Positions 9,875 through 18,757 of a stretch of DNA of 64,000 nt are shown here, piece by piece. Location: assembly GCF_030264295.1 (NCBI RefSeq), contig NZ_CP127173.1, forward strand, positions 1,929,501 through 1,993,500. The letters run 5' to 3'. Position 1 is the stretch's first letter. Every line of letters starts with the position of its first letter. The notes under the pieces were generated by a model, which was given only the letters and a program-made list of their open reading frames with translations, searched no databases and had not been told where the DNA came from. The position numbers and the translations under genes were made by a program. The stretch is from Amycolatopsis nalaikhensis (lineage in GTDB: Bacteria; Actinomycetota; Actinomycetes; Mycobacteriales; Pseudonocardiaceae).

Positions 9875-10857
9875 TTCGTGTAGCACCCCTCTTCGTTGAT
9901 CGGGCCCATCGAGGGCAGCAGCAGGCCGCAGATGTAGTTGTCGAACCAGCGCCCGTTGCCGATGGTGTTGGTGAAGACGCGGATGAACGGCGCGAACTTC
10001 TTGATGCCGTCGGCCAGGGAGTCCTGGTTGCGCTGCAGCATCGACGTGAGCTGGTCGAGCTGGGTCAGCACCGGGTCGAGCTGCTTGTCGTTGTCGTCGA
10101 TCAGGCCCTGCAGCTGCGTCGCCAGCTCGCGGGAGCCGTTGAGCAGCGCCGTGATCGCGTCCTCGCGCTTGGACAGCTCGTCGAGCAGCTTGTTCCCGTC
10201 GGTCAGCAGCTTCTGCACCTCGGCGTCGCGGTCGACCAGCGTCTGCGACACCTCGCGGGTGTTGGCCAGCAGGTTCGACAGCCGCTCGTCGCGCGAGGCG
10301 ATCGTGTCCGAGAGCTTCGACAGCCCCGACAGCGCGCCCTTCACGTCCTGCGGCGTGTTGGCGAAGGTCTGCGAGATCGTGTCGAAGCTCTGCGCGAGCT
10401 GCTTGGTGTCGATGTTGTCGACCGTCTGGGACAGCCCGCGGAACGCGTCGAGCACGTCGTAGGGGGCCATCGTGCGGTCGCGCGGGATCGCGGAGCCCGG
10501 GTTCAGGGCGCCCTCCCCCTGCGGGTCCAGCGACAGGTACTTCTGCCCGAGCAGCGTCTTGATCTTGATCGCGGCGCTCGTGCGGTCACCCAGCCAGGCG
10601 TCCTTGACCTTGAACGACACCTTCACCGACGCGCCGTCGAGCTCGATGTCGCTGACCTTGCCGACCTTGACGCCGGCGATCCGGACGTCGTTGTCCTTCT
10701 GCAGGCCGGACGCCTCGCTGAACTCGGCGCTGTAGGTGGTGCCGCCGCCGATCACCGGCAGGTCGTCGGAGTTGAGCGCGGCGATGAAGCCCAGCGCCAG
10801 CACGGCGATGCCGACCAGCGCGATCGGGACGGGGTTGCGCTTCTGGAAGGACTTCAT
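9871..10857 (-). CDS. mceC: Mce family protein, MceC position
   Basis: A 328-residue Mce subunit. N-terminal anchor (PVPIALVGIAVLALGFIAAL), MlaD core (YSAEFSEASGLQKDNDVRIA, GVKVGKVSDIEL, LLGQKYLSLDPQG), then a helical coiled-coil stretch from about residue 120. The C-terminal part (FTNTIGNGRWFDNYICGLL) matches the WFDNY-type ending common to MceB/C proteins. The ATG at 10857 overlaps the repaired mceB stop as ATGA, as at most junctions of this operon. Confidence 0.92.
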   Translation of the reverse strand: MKSFQKRNPVPIALVGIAVLALGFIAALNSDDLPVIGGGTTYSAEFSEASGLQKDNDVRIAGVKVGKVSDIELDGASVKVSFKVKDAWLGDRTSAAIKIKTLLGQKYLSLDPQGEGALNPGSAIPRDRTMAPYDVLDAFRGLSQTVDNIDTKQLAQSFDTISQTFANTPQDVKGALSGLSKLSDTIASRDERLSNLLANTREVSQTLVDRDAEVQKLLTDGNKLLDELSKREDAITALLNGSRELATQLQGLIDDNDKQLDPVLTQLDQLTSMLQRNQDSLADGIKKFAPFIRVFTNTIGNGRWFDNYICGLLLPSMGPINEEGCYTK

Positions 10858-11883
10858 CCCGTGCACCTCTCCCGGTTCGCGGGCAGCAGGGGCAGCGCGA
10901 CGTCGTTGATCAGTGGCGGCAAGCTGACGCTCCCCGAGAACTCGCAGGCGTAGAAGTTGAACCAGGAGCCGTAGTCCGCGGTGCGGGTCAGCGTGCTCAC
11001 CTTGGTCGGCAGGAACTGGATGAAGTGCTCGAGCTTCCGGCTCGTGCTGGTTGAGCCGCTCGGTGAGCGTGCCGAGCGCGCTGATGTCGTTCTTCAGCGG
11101 CTCCCGGACCTCGCCCAGCAGGCCGGACGTCGTCTCGGCCAGGTTGCCCAGGCTCTCGATGGCGTCGCCGATCGGCTTGCGGTCCGCGGCCAGCCCGGAC
11201 ACCAGCTGCTGCAGCTTCACGATCAGGTCGTTGAGCTGCGGGGTGTGCGCGTTGACCGTGTCGAGCACCGAGTTGAGGTTGTCGATGACCTCGCCGATCA
11301 CCTTGTCCTTGTCGGCGATCGTGGTGGCCAGCGACGCGGTGTGCGACAGCAGGCTCTCCACGGTGCCGCCCTCGCCCTGCAGGACCTGGATGACCTCGTA
11401 GGACAGCTTGTTGACGTCGTCCGGGTTGAGCGCGGTGAACAGCGGCTTGAAGCCGTTGAACAGCTCGGTCAGGTCCAGCGCCGGCGTCGTCCGGTCCAGC
11501 GGGATGGTGCCGCCGGGCTCGAGCGTCTTGCCACCGCTGTTCTCCCCCTCGCCGAGGGAGACGTAGCGCTGGCCGACCAGGTTGCGGAACTTGATCTGCG
11601 CGGTCACCCCGGCCGGCAGCGCGCGGCCGGCGTCGACCTCGAACTCGACCTCGGCCTGGCGCTTGTCGACGATGTGCACGTCCTTGACCTGCCCGACCCG
11701 GACGCCGGCGATGCGGACGTCGTCGTTGGGCAGCAGCAGCGTCGCGTCGGTGAAGCGCGCCTTGTAGGCCTTGGTGCTGGTGGTGTTGATGTTGGCGATG
11801 CTGATCCCGAGGATCGTCGTGAACAGCACGGTGACGACCACGAAGATGCCGAGCTTGATCAGCGGCGCGAGCAGGCCCCTCAC
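10854..11883 (-). CDS. mceB: Mce family protein, MceB position (one apparent frameshift)
   Basis: Starts at the GTG at 11883 (GTGA overlap with mceA). N-terminal anchor (LIKLGIFVVVTVLFTTILGI), MlaD core (YKARFTDATLLLPNDDVRIA, VRVGQVKDV, LVGQRYVSLGEG) and a helical domain. After ERLNQHEP the frame slips at about 11037-11038, where the plus strand reads GAGCTTCCGG instead of the expected GAGCTTCGG. Removing one C gives KLEHFIQFLPTKVSTLTR, a C-terminal FNFYACEFSG motif and a stop at 10854 that overlaps the mceC start. The repaired protein has 342 residues, normal for the family. An uncorrected reading would fuse it into mceC. I treat this as a base-calling error. Confidence 0.88.
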
Positions 11884-13208
11884 TTGACCGTCACCTCCGC
11901 GCCCCGGTACAGCGGGCCGACGAGCAGCGCGCTCCAGCTGGGGACGTCCGCCGAGTTCATGCCGAGCTGCGGGCCCAGCAGGTCGGCCAGGAAGCCCTGT
12001 TCCGCCGTCGAGTAGGCGAGGTCACCGCCACCGGAGCCGTTGCCGCCGGCCGCGTCGGCCTTGAACTTCGCCGGGTTGAGCCCCTCGCCGACCGTCTTCG
12101 GCGCGGCCTGGTGCAGCGTGCCGTCCTTGAACGGGCCGTCCGGCGGCTGCGACGGGAACGGGTCCGGCGGGTTCTCCATGTCGTAGCAGCGCGGGCCGCG
12201 CTTGTCCTCGAACCGCGGCTCTTCCTTGCCGGCCTGGTAGGGCCCGCGCGGCACGATGATCTCGATCGTCGCGTGCAGGCCGGGCTGGTTGGTGCCCTTG
12301 CCCAGCGCCTGGTCGATCAGCGGCACGTTCTTCGCCATCTGCCGGATCACGCAGGGGTACTCCGGGGCGTACTTCGCCAGCAGCTCGGCCGTCGGCCGGG
12401 CGGTGTCGGCGAGGGAGATGATGTTGTCCTTGTTGTTCTGCAGGAACGTCTGCAGGTCCACCGAGGCCTGGGTCAGGCTGCCGTAGAGGTTGGCCAGGTT
12501 CTGCCGCTCGTCGACCACGGTCCGGGTCGTCGTACTCAGGTTGTCGAGGCTCTGCACCAGGTCCGGTGCGGCGTCCTTGAGGTGGTCGGAGAACTCCGCG
12601 AGCGCCTTGAGGTTGTGCTGCAGCTCCGGCTCGTGCGGGTTCAGCTCGCCGATGTAGGTGCCCAGCTGCGCCAGCGTGTCGCCGAGCTGGTCGCCGCGGC
12701 CCGAGAGCGCGGTGGAGATCGCGGTGAGCGTCGCCGACAGCTTCTGCGGCTGCACCGCCTGCAGCACCGGCATCAGGTGGGCGAAGGCCTGTTCCAGCTC
12801 GACCGCGCTGGACGTGCGGTCCTGCGGGATGACGTCGCCGCTGGCCAGGGTCTTCGACGACGGGTCCTTCGGGATCTCCAGTGAGACGAACCGCTCGCCG
12901 AAGAGCGTCTTCGGCAGGAACCGCGCCGAGACGTTCGCCGGGATCAGCTTCGCCGACTCCGGCTTCAGGGCGAGCGTCAGCTCGGCGCCGTCCGCGGTGG
13001 CCGTGATGTCCTGCACCGAGCCGACGATCAGCCCGCGCACCTTCACGTCGGACTGCTTGATCAGCTGGTTGCCGATCTTGTCGGCCTCCAGCTTCACCGT
13101 GACGACCGGCGTGAACGCCTTGTCGTAGAGCGCGATGGACAGCGCCACCCCGCCGACCATCACGGCGATGAGCAGCAGGCCGAGCAGCCTGCGTCGGAGC
13201 ACCCTCAT
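11880..13208 (-). CDS. mceA: Mce family protein, MceA position
   Basis: A 442-residue Mce subunit, first of the six. N-terminal anchor (LLGLLLIAVMVGGVALSIAL), MlaD core (VTVKLEADKIGNQLIKQSDV, GLIVGSVQDI, LFGERFVSLEIP) and a helical domain (about 130-300) with NPHEPELQ and LADTARPTAELLAKYAPEYP. The longer C-terminal region is rich in Pro and Gly (NPPDPFPSQPPDGPF). Its ATG overlaps the yrbEB stop (ATGA). It should form part of the periplasmic-side tunnel for lipid or sterol import. The substrate is unknown. Confidence 0.92.
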   Translation of the reverse strand: MRVLRRRLLGLLLIAVMVGGVALSIALYDKAFTPVVTVKLEADKIGNQLIKQSDVKVRGLIVGSVQDITATADGAELTLALKPESAKLIPANVSARFLPKTLFGERFVSLEIPKDPSSKTLASGDVIPQDRTSSAVELEQAFAHLMPVLQAVQPQKLSATLTAISTALSGRGDQLGDTLAQLGTYIGELNPHEPELQHNLKALAEFSDHLKDAAPDLVQSLDNLSTTTRTVVDERQNLANLYGSLTQASVDLQTFLQNNKDNIISLADTARPTAELLAKYAPEYPCVIRQMAKNVPLIDQALGKGTNQPGLHATIEIIVPRGPYQAGKEEPRFEDKRGPRCYDMENPPDPFPSQPPDGPFKDGTLHQAAPKTVGEGLNPAKFKADAAGGNGSGGGDLAYSTAEQGFLADLLGPQLGMNSADVPSWSALLVGPLYRGAEVTVK

Positions 13209-14041
13209 CCCGCGATCCTTACCGTGACGTCGGTTCCCCAGATGGCGAACCCGATGAAGAAGTTCATGATCGACACCGTGACGATGGACAGGCGCACGGC
13301 CTTGCCGACCGCGACGCCGACGCCGGCCGGGCCGCCGGTCGCGCGGTAACCGAAGTAGCAGTGCGACAGGATGATCAAGACGCTGAACAGCAGCACCTTG
13401 ATGAACGAATACAGCACGTCCTGCGGAGGTAAGAACAGGTCGAAGTAGTGGTCGTAGGTACCGGCCGACTGGTTGTAGATGTAGATGACGACCAGTCGGG
13501 ACGCGAGGTACGAGCTGAGCAGGCCGATGATGTAGAGCGGGATGACCGCGACGAACCCGGCGATGATCCGCGTCGTCACCAGGTACGGCAGGCTCGGCAC
13601 GCCCATGACCTCGAGCGCGTCGATCTCCTCGGAGATCCGCATGGCGCCCAGCTGGGCGGTGAACCCGGCGCCGACCGTCGCGGACAGCGCGAGCCCGGCG
13701 ACCAGCGGCGCGATCTCGCGGGTGTTGAAGAACGCCGTCAGGAAGCCCGTGAAGGCCGACGTCCCGATCGAGTTCAGCGCCGAATAGCCCTGCAGGCCGA
13801 CCAGGACACCGGTGAACAGCGTCAGGCCGACCATCACGCCGACCGTGCCGCCGATGACCGCGAGCGAACCGGACCCGAAGCTCACCTCGGCGAGCAGCCG
13901 GAGGACCTCTTTGGTGTAGCGGCGCAGCGTCCGCGGCGTCCACAGCAGCGCCCGGCCGTAGAACGACATCTGGTCACCGAGGGTGTCCAGCGTCTGCAGA
14001 GGACGGTTGGCGACGCGCTTGGCGCCCTGGAGGAACGTCAT
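13205..14041 (-). CDS. yrbEB: YrbE/MlaE family permease, YrbEB position
   Basis: A 278-residue integral membrane protein of the MlaE family. It has five or six hydrophobic segments and the family signature GAGFTAQLGAMRISEEIDAL followed by EVMGVPSL, the cytoplasmic coupling helix that contacts the ATPase. YrbEA and YrbEB together form the permease dimer of Mce transporters. It lies 4 nt after yrbEA and overlaps mceA, so it is in the same transcript. Confidence 0.95.
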   Translation of the reverse strand: MTFLQGAKRVANRPLQTLDTLGDQMSFYGRALLWTPRTLRRYTKEVLRLLAEVSFGSGSLAVIGGTVGVMVGLTLFTGVLVGLQGYSALNSIGTSAFTGFLTAFFNTREIAPLVAGLALSATVGAGFTAQLGAMRISEEIDALEVMGVPSLPYLVTTRIIAGFVAVIPLYIIGLLSSYLASRLVVIYIYNQSAGTYDHYFDLFLPPQDVLYSFIKVLLFSVLIILSHCYFGYRATGGPAGVGVAVGKAVRLSIVTVSIMNFFIGFAIWGTDVTVRIAG

Positions 14042-14045
14042 GGCG

Positions 14046-14840
14046 CTAGTCCAGCTTTCCGGGCACGATCTGCAGGTAGATCAGGGTGATCACGAAGTTC
14101 ACGACGAACAGCAGCAGGAACGTGATGACCACCGACTGGTTCACCGCGTCCCCGACGCCCTTCGGGCCGCCGGAGGGGTTCAGGCCCCGGTAGGACGCGA
14201 CGACGGCGGCGATGAACCCGAAGATCAGCGCCTTGATCTCACCGACCCACAGGTCGGGAAGCTGCGCGAGGGCCGAGAAGCTCGCCAGGTACGCACCCGG
14301 CGTCCCGCCCTGGAGCACGACGTTGAAGAAGTAGCCGCCGAGCACGCCGATGACGCTGACCATGCCGTTGAGCAGGAGCGCGACCAGCATCATCGCGAGG
14401 GTGCGCGGCACGATCAGCCGCTGCACCGCGGAGACGCCGAGCACCTCCATCGCGGCGATCTCTTCGCGGATGGTCCGCGCGCCGATGTCGGCGCAGACGG
14501 CCGAGCCGCCCGCGCCCGCCACCAGCAGCGCGGTGACCAGCGGGCTGGCCTGCTGCACGGTGGCGAGCACGGAGCCCGCGCCGGTGTAGGACTGCGCACC
14601 CAGCTGGCGGGCGAGCGAACCGAACTGCAGCGAGATGACCGCGCCGAACGGGATGGCCACCAGGGCCGTCGGCAGGATGGTCACGCTCGCGATGAACCAC
14701 GACTGCTGGATGAACTCCCGCAGCTGGAACGGGCGCTGGAAGATGCCACGAACGATGTCGAGGCCGAGGGCGAACAGGTTCCCGGTTTCGCGGAGCATGC
14801 CGATCCCGGGGATCTTCGCCTGTGAAGCGGGAGAGCGCAC
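14046..14840 (-). CDS. yrbEA: YrbE/MlaE family permease, YrbEA position
   Basis: MlaE-type permease of 264 residues if started at the GTG at 14840, or 250 from the ATG at 14798 (MLRETGNLFALGLDIVRGIF). The coupling-helix signature is clear (ADIGARTIREEIAAMEVLGV), with membrane segments on both sides. Its 5' end overlaps the open frame of the upstream ATPase by about 160 nt in another frame. The true start, or the true end of the ATPase, is therefore uncertain. Downstream, yrbEB begins after 4 nt. Confidence 0.92.
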   Translation of the reverse strand: MRSPASQAKIPGIGMLRETGNLFALGLDIVRGIFQRPFQLREFIQQSWFIASVTILPTALVAIPFGAVISLQFGSLARQLGAQSYTGAGSVLATVQQASPLVTALLVAGAGGSAVCADIGARTIREEIAAMEVLGVSAVQRLIVPRTLAMMLVALLLNGMVSVIGVLGGYFFNVVLQGGTPGAYLASFSALAQLPDLWVGEIKALIFGFIAAVVASYRGLNPSGGPKGVGDAVNQSVVITFLLLFVVNFVITLIYLQIVPGKLD

Positions 14841-16018
14841 CGGCCACCTGGCCCGTTGTTCGGTGGCAAGCGGTGCGTGCCGGGTCTCGGCGGCTGGCCG
14901 CCGGGGATCCGCGCGACCTGGTCGGCGGGCAGCTGGCCGTGGTGCTGGTTCGGGACGCCGTCACGCGCGCCGGCCGGCACCTGCTGTTGCTGCTGGGCCT
15001 GGGCGACGCGCCGCGGGTGGACGCCGTAGTGGCGCTGCTCCTCGGGCGACAGCGAGGCGATGATGCTCTCCTGCGCGGCGGGCGGCAGCCGGTGCATGAT
15101 CTCCATGACCCGGTCCTTGCGGCGGACCGCGCCCATCCGGGTCGGCACGCCCGGCGTCGGCTGCATCTGCGGCGGCACGCCGGAGACGTCCTCGACCCCG
15201 CCCGCGTGGTGGCCGGCGTCGAACATCGCCTGCTCCGCGGCCATCTGGGCGCTGTCCTTCTCCTCGGACATGCCGATCGGGCCCTGCATCTTGCCGTTGA
15301 GGAACTGCTTGACGACCGGCTCCTCGCTGGTCAGCAGCACCTCGCGCGGGCCGAACATGACCAGTTCCTTGCGGAAGAGCATGCCCAGGTTGTCCGGGAC
15401 CGTGCGGGCCAGGTTGATGTTGTGGGTGACGATCAGGAACGTCGCGTCGATCTGCGCGTTGACGTCCAGGAACAGCTGCGAGATGTAGGTGGTGCGAACC
15501 GGGTCGAGACCGGAGTCCGGCTCGTCGACCAGGATGATCTCCGGGTCGAGCACCAGTGCGCGGGCGAGGCCGGCGCGCTTGCGCATACCGCCGGAGATCT
15601 CGCCGGGGAGCTTCTTGTCGGCGCCGTTCAGACCGGTCATGTCGAGCTTTTCGAGGACGATCCGGCGGATTTCCGTCTCGGACTTCTTCGTGTGCTCGCG
15701 CAGCGGGAAGGCGACGTTGTCGTAAAGGTTCATCGACCCGAACAGCGCGCCGTCCTGGAAGAGGACGCCGAACAGCTTCCGGATCTCGTAGAGCTTGTGC
15801 TCGGAGCAGGTGACGATGTCGACCCCGTTGATCACGCAGCGGCCGCGGTCGGGCTTGAGCAGCCCGATCATCGACTTGAGGAACACGGACTTGCCGGTTC
15901 CGGACGGTCCGAGCATCGCCGACACTTCGCCCGGGGGCAGCGTCAGCGTGACGTCCCGCCAGATGGCCTGCTTACCGAAGGACTTGGTCAGACCTTCGAT
16001 GACCACCTCGGCACCCAT
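14681..16018 (-). CDS. mkl: Mce transporter ATP-binding protein (Mkl/MlaF type)
   Basis: ABC ATPase that powers the Mce importer. Walker A is GPSGTGKS at residues 37-44. The signature region is GEISGGMRKRAGLARAL, Walker B ILVDEPDSGLD, and the switch His lies in VTHNINLA. The start ATG follows GGAGGTGCG. After the ATPase domain (about 1-245) a regulatory C-terminal part ends LPPAAQESIIASLSPEEQ, then a Gln/Pro-rich tail. The open frame runs 445 residues and overlaps yrbEA by about 160 nt. The last 50 or so residues look non-coding, which suggests either a genuine overlap or an unnoticed indel. Mkl lies between rplL and rpoB in mycobacteria too. Confidence 0.93.
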   Translation of the reverse strand: MGAEVVIEGLTKSFGKQAIWRDVTLTLPPGEVSAMLGPSGTGKSVFLKSMIGLLKPDRGRCVINGVDIVTCSEHKLYEIRKLFGVLFQDGALFGSMNLYDNVAFPLREHTKKSETEIRRIVLEKLDMTGLNGADKKLPGEISGGMRKRAGLARALVLDPEIILVDEPDSGLDPVRTTYISQLFLDVNAQIDATFLIVTHNINLARTVPDNLGMLFRKELVMFGPREVLLTSEEPVVKQFLNGKMQGPIGMSEEKDSAQMAAEQAMFDAGHHAGGVEDVSGVPPQMQPTPGVPTRMGAVRRKDRVMEIMHRLPPAAQESIIASLSPEEQRHYGVHPRRVAQAQQQQQVPAGARDGVPNQHHGQLPADQVARIPGGQPPRPGTHRLPPNNGPGGRCALPLHRRRSPGSACSAKPGTCSPSASTSFVASSSARSSCGSSSSSRGSSRA

Positions 16019-16307
16019 CGCACCTCCAGGAGCTGTTCCGCGTCATTGCGCCCGCTGCCACACCCAGGCCACCCCACGCCGGCGGCGGGTGCGGGCCTGT
16101 GGCGCCCAAGAACCCGCGTCAACCAGGTGCAACGAGCTGAGTGCGAACAGGTTACTCACCAGTTTTCTTTTCTGGCCAGCCCTGGTTCCTTCGTCACCCC
16201 GCCGTGATCGGCAACGGGAGGCACGGTAGTCCATTCGGGGCATCGACGCAGATCTCCGGAACCCCGATCCCACGATTTAGGGACCCGGGGCCAATCGGAC
16301 ACCGGTC
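16019..16307. other. Intergenic region upstream of the Mce operon
   Basis: About 290 bp between the small membrane-protein gene and mkl. It must contain the Mce operon promoter unless transcription reads through from rplL. I find no clear -35/-10 pair (an isolated TTGACG lacks a matching -10) and no RNA gene. Confidence 0.4.
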
Positions 16308-16442
16308 CTAGGGGATCAGCGTCAAAGCGGCGACGACCAGCAGGAACAGGACCGGTGCGACGACGGCGGCCGCGGAGAGCGTCAGCAGGGGCTTGCGGGC
16401 GGACAGTTCCTGGGCGAGCAGTTCGAGGTGCTCCTGCCTCAT
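16308..16442 (-). CDS. Small single-pass membrane protein, 44 residues
   Basis: Starts at the ATG at 16442, with GGAGG 7 nt upstream, and ends with TAG at 16308. The protein begins MRQEHLELLAQELSARKPLL and continues with one strongly hydrophobic helix (AAAVVAPVLFLLVVAALTLI) to its end. The charged N-terminus and C-terminal helix suggest a tail-anchored peptide with the N-terminus in the cytoplasm. It lies just past the rplL terminator and upstream of the Mce operon. I recognise no family. The ribosome binding site and the amphipathic/hydrophobic layout make it a credible gene. Confidence 0.6.
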   Translation of the reverse strand: MRQEHLELLAQELSARKPLLTLSAAAVVAPVLFLLVVAALTLIP

Positions 16443-16505
16443 GCGACGACCTCCGTAGCCGGTTACTCCTTCCGGAGTCGCCGCGGCGGGCCGTCGTGCA
16501 ACACG

Positions 16506-16541
16506 AAAGGGGCGGGCATCCGGGTGGATGCCCGCCCCTTT
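16506..16541 (-). terminator. Terminator of rplJL
   Basis: A 16-bp perfect stem (AAAGGGGCGGGCATCC with GGATGCCCGCCCCTTT) and a 4-nt loop, 35 nt past the rplL stop. The flanking A and T runs give a U-tract in both directions. It separates the ribosomal stalk genes from the small membrane protein and the Mce operon. Confidence 0.85.
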
Positions 16542-16575
16542 ACGAGGTGGTGCACAGGCGCTTACGCGCCCGGGA

Positions 16576-16965
16576 TCACTTGATGGTGATCTTGGCGCCG
16601 GCGGCCTCGAGCTTCTCCTTGGCGGCGTCGGCGGCCTCCTTGTCGACCTTCTCCAGGAGGGCCTTGGGAGCGGCCTCGACCAGCTCCTTGGCCTCCTTCA
16701 GGCCCAGACCGGAGACGACCTCGCGGACGACCTTGATGACCTGGATCTTCTTGTCACCGGCGGACTCGAGGACGACGTCGAACTCGTCCTGCTCCTCGGC
16801 GGCGGCCGGGGCGGCACCCGCGGGGCCGGCAGCGGCGGCGACGGCGACCGGCGCGGCGGCGGTGACGTCGAAGGTCTCCTCGAACTCCTTCACGAACTCG
16901 GACAGCTCGAGGAGGGTCAGCTCCTTGAAGGCGTCGATCAGCTCGGCGGTGCTCAGCTTCGCCAT
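16576..16965 (-). CDS. rplL: 50S ribosomal protein L7/L12
   Basis: A 129-residue stalk protein starting [20 protein letters not shown]. The N-terminal dimerisation domain, an Ala/Gly-rich hinge ([17 protein letters not shown]) and the C-terminal factor-binding domain ([20 protein letters not shown]) are all present at standard length. It recruits elongation factors to the ribosome. It follows rplJ by 49 nt and is terminated by the hairpin at 16506-16541. Confidence 0.98.
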   Translation of the reverse strand: MAKLSTAELIDAFKELTLLELSEFVKEFEETFDVTAAAPVAVAAAAGPAGAAPAAAEEQDEFDVVLESAGDKKIQVIKVVREVVSGLGLKEAKELVEAAPKALLEKVDKEAADAAKEKLEAAGAKITIK

Positions 16966-17014
16966 GATGGCTTCCTCTCAGAAAAACGAACTAGACGTTC
17001 GGGGTGGGGGTGGT

Positions 17015-17569
17015 TCAGCTCTCGGCGGGTGCTTCGGCTGCTTCGGTACCGGCGGCGTTGCGCTGCTTCTCCTCCAGCGCGGCAGCCAGGCGGGCGACCT
17101 GGGACGCCGGCGCCTGGAACAGCGCGGCGGCCTGGGACAGCTTCGCCTTGAACGCGCCCGCCGCCTTGGCGAGCAGGACCTCACGGCTGTCGAGATCGGC
17201 GATCCGGTTGATCTCGTCCACGGACAGCGCTTTGCCGTCCATGTAGCCGCCCTTGATCACAAGCGCGTTGTTGTCCTTCGCGAAGTCGCGAAGCGCCTTG
17301 GCGGCGTCGACCGCTTCACCCTCGACGAAGGCGATGGCGGTGGCACCGACGAACAGGTCCTCGAGCCCGGTGACGCCAGCGTCCTCGGCGGCACGCTTGA
17401 CGAGGGTGTTCTTCGCGACCCGGTACTTGGCACTGGTGCCGAGAGCGCGGCGCAGCTGGGACAGCTGGGACACGGAGAGGCCGGTGTACTGGGTAACGAC
17501 GGTGGCCGAGCTGTTGCGGAAGCTCTCCGCGATCTCGGCGACGGCCGCCACCTTGTCGGGCTTCGCCAT
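17015..17569 (-). CDS. rplJ: 50S ribosomal protein L10
   Basis: A 184-residue protein starting [20 protein letters not shown]. It has the L10 core ([27 protein letters not shown]) and a C-terminal helix that holds L7/L12 dimers. The ATG follows AGAGGAGGCGACC. It is preceded by a structured leader of about 200 nt of the L10-leader type, through which excess L10-L12 usually represses the operon. Confidence 0.98.
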   Translation of the reverse strand: MAKPDKVAAVAEIAESFRNSSATVVTQYTGLSVSQLSQLRRALGTSAKYRVAKNTLVKRAAEDAGVTGLEDLFVGATAIAFVEGEAVDAAKALRDFAKDNNALVIKGGYMDGKALSVDEINRIADLDSREVLLAKAAGAFKAKLSQAAALFQAPASQVARLAAALEEKQRNAAGTEAAEAPAES

Positions 17570-17775
17570 GGTCGCCTCCTCTCTTGGCTAGTGTTTCCAC
17601 TGGCTTCGAAGGAGCCCCCGAAACGACGAAACGCCCTCGCGCAAGCGGCGCGGGGCGTTGATGGGCACGTGTGGGTGCCCTGCCTCGTTCCTCCTGCGCG
17701 GGCCGCCCGGCGTGATGCGGGACCTTCGTTCCCCGTTGAGGCGGGGAAAACCAGCGGTCTTCGGTAGAACCGTGC
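17570..17775 (-). promoter_or_regulatory. Ribosomal protein L10 leader (5' UTR)
   Basis: About 200 nt of untranslated leader between the rplJ promoter and its start. It has several GC-rich pairing segments, including the hairpin at 17630-17659 (AACGCCC with GGGCGTT, plus inner CGCGC/GCGCG). Position and structure fit the autoregulatory L10 leader. Exact boundaries are estimates. Confidence 0.65.
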
Positions 17776-17778
17776 TGA

Positions 17779-17784
17779 ACTATA
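17779..17784 (-). promoter_or_regulatory. rplJ promoter -10 box
   Basis: TATAGT on the minus strand, about 210 nt upstream of rplJ. No good -35 box sits 17-18 bp upstream. The call depends on the -10 and on the leader length expected for rplJL. Confidence 0.45.
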
Positions 17785-17881
17785 CCGGGTGGTCCGGCGG
17801 GGCTTCTCCCGGGGGCCGCCCTGACCTGCGTTTAGGGCGGCTGGGGGTTCCTTCGCGCGGCCCGGAGGGCATCATGGTCAC

Positions 17882-18745
17882 GTGGCGGAGCAGCGCGATG
17901 ACGGAAAGCCGGGCTCGGACATCGAACCGGCGGGCTCGAACACGCCCGCCCCGCAGCCGCCGGTCGACCCGGCGGAGCTGGAGCAGTTCAGGCAGTTCCA
18001 GCAGTTCCAGGACTACCTGAGGTTCACCCAGTCCCAGCAGGGCAACCAACCGGCCCCGCCGCCGAACGCGGGCATGGTCCAGGCACCGCCGGTCCAGCCG
18101 GTGGCCCAGCAGGGCGGCCAGCCGCCGGTGATCCCACCGGGCTACCAGCTCGTCCCGGCCGAACGCGGCCGACGGGGACTGCCCCGGTGGGCGAAGTGGC
18201 TGGGCAGGAAGGTCATCGCCTGGGTGCTGGCGATCGTCATCCTCGGCGTGGCGGGGACGTGGCTGTACAACCACTTCTTCCCGAGCGACAAGGGGGAAGA
18301 CACGTCGACCTTCGTGGAGCACGGCGGGGGCAAGTACCACACGAACCAGACGTTGCCGACCGACCCGTTCCAGGCCGTGCGCGCGATCTACGACTCGATC
18401 GGCAAACCCGACGCGGAGAAGAGCAAGATCGACCGCGTCTGCCTGTCGATGAGCGAGCAAGCTCAGGCCCAATTCGCGCGGGACCTCGGGTACGCCGACT
18501 GCGCCACGGCCGTGCCAGCCCTGTCCGCCCAGGTCAAAGACATGAACACCTACATCTACGCGGTGCACAACATCTCCGGCATGCCGTACGGCGACACCGT
18601 GACGATCCATTCGTGCTGGTTCGACATCCAGGGCGGCCCTCGGTTGGGGAGCTTCGCCCTGACGAAGGTGGAGATGGGTCAGTGGTTGATCACCGGCCAC
18701 ACCCCCGAGCCGACGGCCTGCCCACCCCAGCCGACGACGCGCTGA
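17882..18745 (+). CDS. Membrane-anchored hypothetical protein
   Basis: A 287-residue protein from the GTG at 17882. Residues 1-95 are low-complexity, rich in Gln and Pro (ELEQFRQFQQFQDYL, PPVIPPGYQLVPAER). One membrane helix (VIAWVLAIVILGVAGTWLYN) lies at about 111-130. An extracellular domain of about 150 residues carries three or four Cys (VCLSM, YADCATA, HSCWFD, TACPP) that could form disulfides. I recognise no family. It lies head-on to a hydrolase and divergent from rplJ. A lipoprotein- or MCE-like role is not supported. Confidence 0.75.
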   Translation: MAEQRDDGKPGSDIEPAGSNTPAPQPPVDPAELEQFRQFQQFQDYLRFTQSQQGNQPAPPPNAGMVQAPPVQPVAQQGGQPPVIPPGYQLVPAERGRRGLPRWAKWLGRKVIAWVLAIVILGVAGTWLYNHFFPSDKGEDTSTFVEHGGGKYHTNQTLPTDPFQAVRAIYDSIGKPDAEKSKIDRVCLSMSEQAQAQFARDLGYADCATAVPALSAQVKDMNTYIYAVHNISGMPYGDTVTIHSCWFDIQGGPRLGSFALTKVEMGQWLITGHTPEPTACPPQPTTR

Positions 18746-18757
18746 TCCGTCAGCGCG
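18738..18757. terminator. Short bidirectional hairpin between convergent genes
   Basis: CGCGCTGA and TCAGCGCG pair around a 4-nt loop. The arms contain the stop codon of the plus-strand gene and lie at the 3' end of the minus-strand hydrolase. An 8-bp stem without a U-tract makes this a weak terminator call. Confidence 0.4.
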
